Shown in pieces: positions 7,010 through 9,099 of a stretch of 9,099 nt of DNA. Origin of the DNA: Thiomicrorhabdus sp. (lineage in GTDB: Bacteria > Pseudomonadota > Gammaproteobacteria > Thiomicrospirales > Thiomicrospiraceae); assembly GCA_021648185.1 (NCBI GenBank), contig JAKITH010000039.1:1-9099 (forward strand), given 5' to 3'. The notes beneath the pieces are model-generated. The model worked only from the letters and a program-made list of their open reading frames with translations, did not search any database and was not told the origin of the DNA. Both the position numbers and the translations under genes were made by a program. Positions within the stretch are counted from its first letter, which is position 1, and every line of letters begins with the position of its first letter.

Positions 7010-8422
7010 ATGTCTCAAGCTTCTCCCTTCACTGGTGGTTTATACGTTATTACTTATGGTTGTCAGATGAATGAATACGATTCGGATAAGATGGCCAGCT
7101 TGTTAGAAAAAACCCATGGTTTAAAGCTGGTGTCCGAGCCAGATGAAGCGGATGTTGTGTTGATGAACACCTGTTCGGTGCGTGAAAAAGCACAAGAGAA
7201 GGTGTTTTCAGAGTTGGGGCGCTGGTCTAAATGGAAAGCCAAAAAGCCCAACCGTATTATTGGCGTTGGGGGGTGCGTTGCCTCGCAAGAAGGTAAGGTG
7301 ATTCGTCAGCGTGCACCGAGTGTCGATGTGATTTTTGGTCCGCAAACTTTGCACCGTTTGCCAGCGATGATTGATGAGGCATTGCGTGTGCGTGGTGATG
7401 ATTCGGTGAAAAAGAAAAAGGCCGTCATTGACATCTCGTTTCCTGAAATTGAAAAATTTGATCACTTGCCAGAGCCAGAAGTAAACGGTGTATCGGCGAT
7501 GGTGTCGGTCATGGAAGGCTGCTCTAAATATTGTACCTTTTGTGTGGTGCCGTACACCCGTGGTGAAGAGGTGAGCCGTCCGTTTGAAGACGTATTGCGT
7601 GAAGTGACGATATTGGCCGAGCAGGGCGTGCGAGAGGTGAATTTGCTTGGGCAAAATGTCAATGCGTATCGTGGTGAAATGGCCGATGGTGAAATTGCGG
7701 ATTTAGCGGTGTTAATGCACGCCATACGCACCATCGATGGCATTGATCGAATTCGTTTTACCACCTCACACCCCAATGAAATGACGCAGAGTTTAATTGA
7801 CTGTTATGCCGAAATTCCAGAGTTGGTGTCGCATTTGCACCTGCCTGTTCAGTCGGGTTCAGATCGCGTTTTGGCGATGATGAAGCGCAATCACATGGTC
7901 ATTGAGTATAAATCGACCATTCGTAAAATCAGAGCATTACGCCCAGACCTATGTTTATCTGGCGATTTTATTATTGGATTCCCTGGCGAAACCGAGGATG
8001 ATTTTCAACAGACATTAGCGTTGGTGGAGGAGCTGAATTACGATCGTTCGTTTAGCTTTGTTTACAGTGAGCGCCCAGGAACTCCTGCTGCGAGCTTTCC
8101 CGATGATACACCGTTAGAGAAGAAAAAACGTCGCCTGTTTATACTGCAAGAGTTGCTTAATAAGCAAACAGCGGCCATTGGTGAAGCGATGGTTGGTACC
8201 GTACAACGCGTATTGGTCGAGCGTTTGTCTAGAAAGTCGTTTGAGCAAGTGGCAGGACGTACCGAGAATAATCGAGTGGTCAATTTTGACGGCTCGCCAG
8301 AGCTAATTGGTCAATTTGTAGACGTTGAAATTACTGAAATGCTGAATAACTCATTGCAAGGTACGCTGGTGGCAACACCAGAGGCCGATAGGCATGTCGC
8401 GCCCCAAGCGTACTCACTGTAA
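7010..8422 (+). CDS. miaB: tRNA-2-methylthio-N6-dimethylallyladenosine synthase MiaB
   Basis: MiaB is a radical-SAM methylthiotransferase that converts i6A37 to ms2i6A37 in tRNAs reading codons that start with U. The chosen ATG gives 470 residues, near the family norm (E. coli 474). The N-terminal methylthiotransferase domain has the three cluster cysteines C18 (TYGCQMN), C55 (MNTCSVRE) and C89 (GGCVA). The radical-SAM domain has C171, C175 and C178 in [17 protein letters not shown], followed by [18 protein letters not shown] and [12 protein letters not shown]-terminal TRAM domain (about 390-455) should bind tRNA. A TTG at 6992 would add six residues, but GGA at 7001-7003 lies 6 bases before the ATG at 7010 and family proteins begin close to there. 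No terminator separates it from the following phoH, matching the miaB-ybeZ-ybeY order of E. coli. Confidence 0.97.
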   Translation: MSQASPFTGGLYVITYGCQMNEYDSDKMASLLEKTHGLKLVSEPDEADVVLMNTCSVREKAQEKVFSELGRWSKWKAKKPNRIIGVGGCVASQEGKVIRQRAPSVDVIFGPQTLHRLPAMIDEALRVRGDDSVKKKKAVIDISFPEIEKFDHLPEPEVNGVSAMVSVMEGCSKYCTFCVVPYTRGEEVSRPFEDVLREVTILAEQGVREVNLLGQNVNAYRGEMADGEIADLAVLMHAIRTIDGIDRIRFTTSHPNEMTQSLIDCYAEIPELVSHLHLPVQSGSDRVLAMMKRNHMVIEYKSTIRKIRALRPDLCLSGDFIIGFPGETEDDFQQTLALVEELNYDRSFSFVYSERPGTPAASFPDDTPLEKKKRRLFILQELLNKQTAAIGEAMVGTVQRVLVERLSRKSFEQVAGRTENNRVVNFDGSPELIGQFVDVEITEMLNNSLQGTLVATPEADRHVAPQAYSL

Positions 8423-8480
8423 TGGGTATAAAAAAACACCCTGTAAAAATTCTTCCCCCCTCCTTTTTTTTCAAGGCATA

Positions 8481-8485
8481 GAGGT
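8481..8485 (+). promoter_or_regulatory. Ribosome binding site fixing the TTG start of phoH
   Basis: GAGGT ends 5 bases before TTG at 8491. An in-frame TAG stop at 8479-8481 excludes any start further upstream, and no in-frame ATG occurs until near residue 198. The site therefore decides the start. The rest of the 68-base miaB-phoH gap holds C-rich and T-rich runs (8455-8471) and only a 4-base-pair stem (8424-8441), not a credible terminator. Confidence 0.75.
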
Positions 8486-8490
8486 CGCTT

Positions 8491-9099
8491 TTGTCTGCAT
8501 TAAATACCATCCAATTTAAACTCTTCCCTGAAGATAATGAACGCTTACAAAACTTAAGTGGTTGGCATCAAGAGCATTTTGAGCAAGTTGAGCTGGGGTT
8601 GGGCGTTGAAATTAATAGCCGTGGGTTTCAACTCTCGGTCACCGGATTAGCAGACCGAGTGGTTAAAGCGGAGCAGATCATTCGAGAGCTGTACGATGAA
8701 ACCGCTCAGCAAACCCTAACACCCGATTTGGTTCATTTAATCCTGCATGAATTAGGTTTTGAACAGCCGCAACCCTTTACCCCAGAACAAGTGTTAGTCA
8801 CCACGCGGCGTAAAAGCATTAAAACCCGTAACGCCAATCAAGCGCACTATTTAAACGCCATTAAACAGAACGATGTCAGTTTTGGTATTGGCCCTGCGGG
8901 TACGGGTAAAACCTATTTGGCGGTTGCCTGTGCGGTAGAGGCACTGGAAAGTGAGCAAGTTCGGCGCATTATTCTAACGCGCCCAGCGGTTGAAGCGGGG
9001 GAAAAGCTTGGGTTTTTACCTGGAGATTTAAGCCAAAAAGTAGACCCTTATTTACGCCCATTATTTGATGCGTTATTTGATATGCTCGGCTTTGAAACC
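8491..9099 (+). CDS. ybeZ: PhoH-family ATPase (YbeZ), N-terminal part
   Basis: This is an open frame of 203 codons running off the window end. It begins with TTG and reads MSALNTIQFKLFPEDNERL. The N-terminal domain (about 1-75) matches the small module that precedes the ATPase in YbeZ proteins. The PhoH P-loop domain starts near 108 with TRRKSIKTRNANQAHYL, then Walker A GPAGTGKT at 134-141, then ILTRPAVEAGEKLGFLPGDL and DPYLRPLFDAL, all diagnostic of PhoH/YbeZ. E. coli YbeZ is about 346-359 residues, so roughly 40% is missing. YbeZ is associated with the rRNA endonuclease YbeY and is encoded next to it in miaB-ybeZ-ybeY-ybeX-lnt clusters. Despite the PhoH name, nothing here ties it to the neighbouring phosphate regulon: no Pho box precedes it, and a terminator and a separate promoter lie between. 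Confidence 0.95.
   Translation, partial: MSALNTIQFKLFPEDNERLQNLSGWHQEHFEQVELGLGVEINSRGFQLSVTGLADRVVKAEQIIRELYDETAQQTLTPDLVHLILHELGFEQPQPFTPEQVLVTTRRKSIKTRNANQAHYLNAIKQNDVSFGIGPAGTGKTYLAVACAVEALESEQVRRIILTRPAVEAGEKLGFLPGDLSQKVDPYLRPLFDALFDMLGFET

Noticed and set aside
6861..7070. 69-codon open frame starting right after the pstS terminator
   Set aside because: It has no ribosome binding site, begins at the end of a terminator T-run, covers the miaB promoter and start, and its protein resembles no family I know.
7208..7776. Two overlapping open frames of 148 and 104 codons on the - strand inside miaB
   Set aside because: They lie opposite a fully conserved coding region, show no ribosome binding site or recognisable protein motifs, and are explained as antisense shadows.
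8424..8471. Possible terminator between miaB and phoH (GGGT/ACCC stem and a later T-run)
   Set aside because: The stem is only four base pairs with a ten-base A-rich loop, and the T-run at 8464-8471 is more than 20 bases away, so it lacks terminator geometry.
8491..9099. Link between PhoH and the adjacent phosphate regulon
   Set aside because: The gene belongs to the miaB-ybeZ unit by order and lies beyond a terminator. The shared 'Pho' name is not evidence of phosphate control here.

Overview
The window is a stretch of a gammaproteobacterial-type chromosome with moderate GC content. Every gene I can support lies on the + strand. Protein sequences and layout (extended PstA, E. coli-like PhoB/PhoR, miaB followed by phoH) fit a marine or aquatic gammaproteobacterium, possibly a sulfur oxidiser of the Thiomicrospira/Hydrogenovibrio/Thiomicrorhabdus group. 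That genus-level guess is inference from general resemblance only.

Positions 1-5577 hold a compact phosphate-starvation block: the 3' end of pstC, then pstA, pstB, phoU, phoB and phoR. Gaps are 11 to 57 bases and no terminator is visible between genes, so they probably form one operon whose promoter lies upstream of the window. PstC, PstA and PstB form the inner-membrane high-affinity phosphate importer. PhoU links transporter state to the sensor kinase PhoR, and PhoR controls the response regulator PhoB. The permease PstA is nearly twice the usual length because of an N-terminal periplasmic insert with a coiled coil.

Positions 5578-5762 form the control region of pstS, the phosphate-binding protein gene, which here sits last instead of first in the cluster. 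It contains four 7-base PhoB half-sites at exact 11-base steps (two tandem Pho boxes), a well-placed -10 hexamer, and a leader with two potential hairpins. pstS (5763-6734) therefore probably has its own strong PhoB-activated promoter, which would allow the binding protein to be made in excess over the membrane complex.

Positions 6735-7009 are non-coding. They hold a 71-base near-palindromic element with 18/19-base inverted ends flanked by TAA (MITE-like), a clear intrinsic terminator, and a putative miaB promoter inside a perfect 12-base inverted repeat.

Positions 7010-9099 begin a second, unrelated unit: miaB (tRNA ms2i6A37 methylthiotransferase), then the first 203 codons of phoH/ybeZ with a TTG start. 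This matches the miaB-ybeZ-ybeY order known from E. coli. I found no RNA gene, CRISPR array, complete insertion sequence or clearly new defence or biosynthetic system. The most unusual items are the MITE-like hairpin, the structured pstS control region and the PstA insert.
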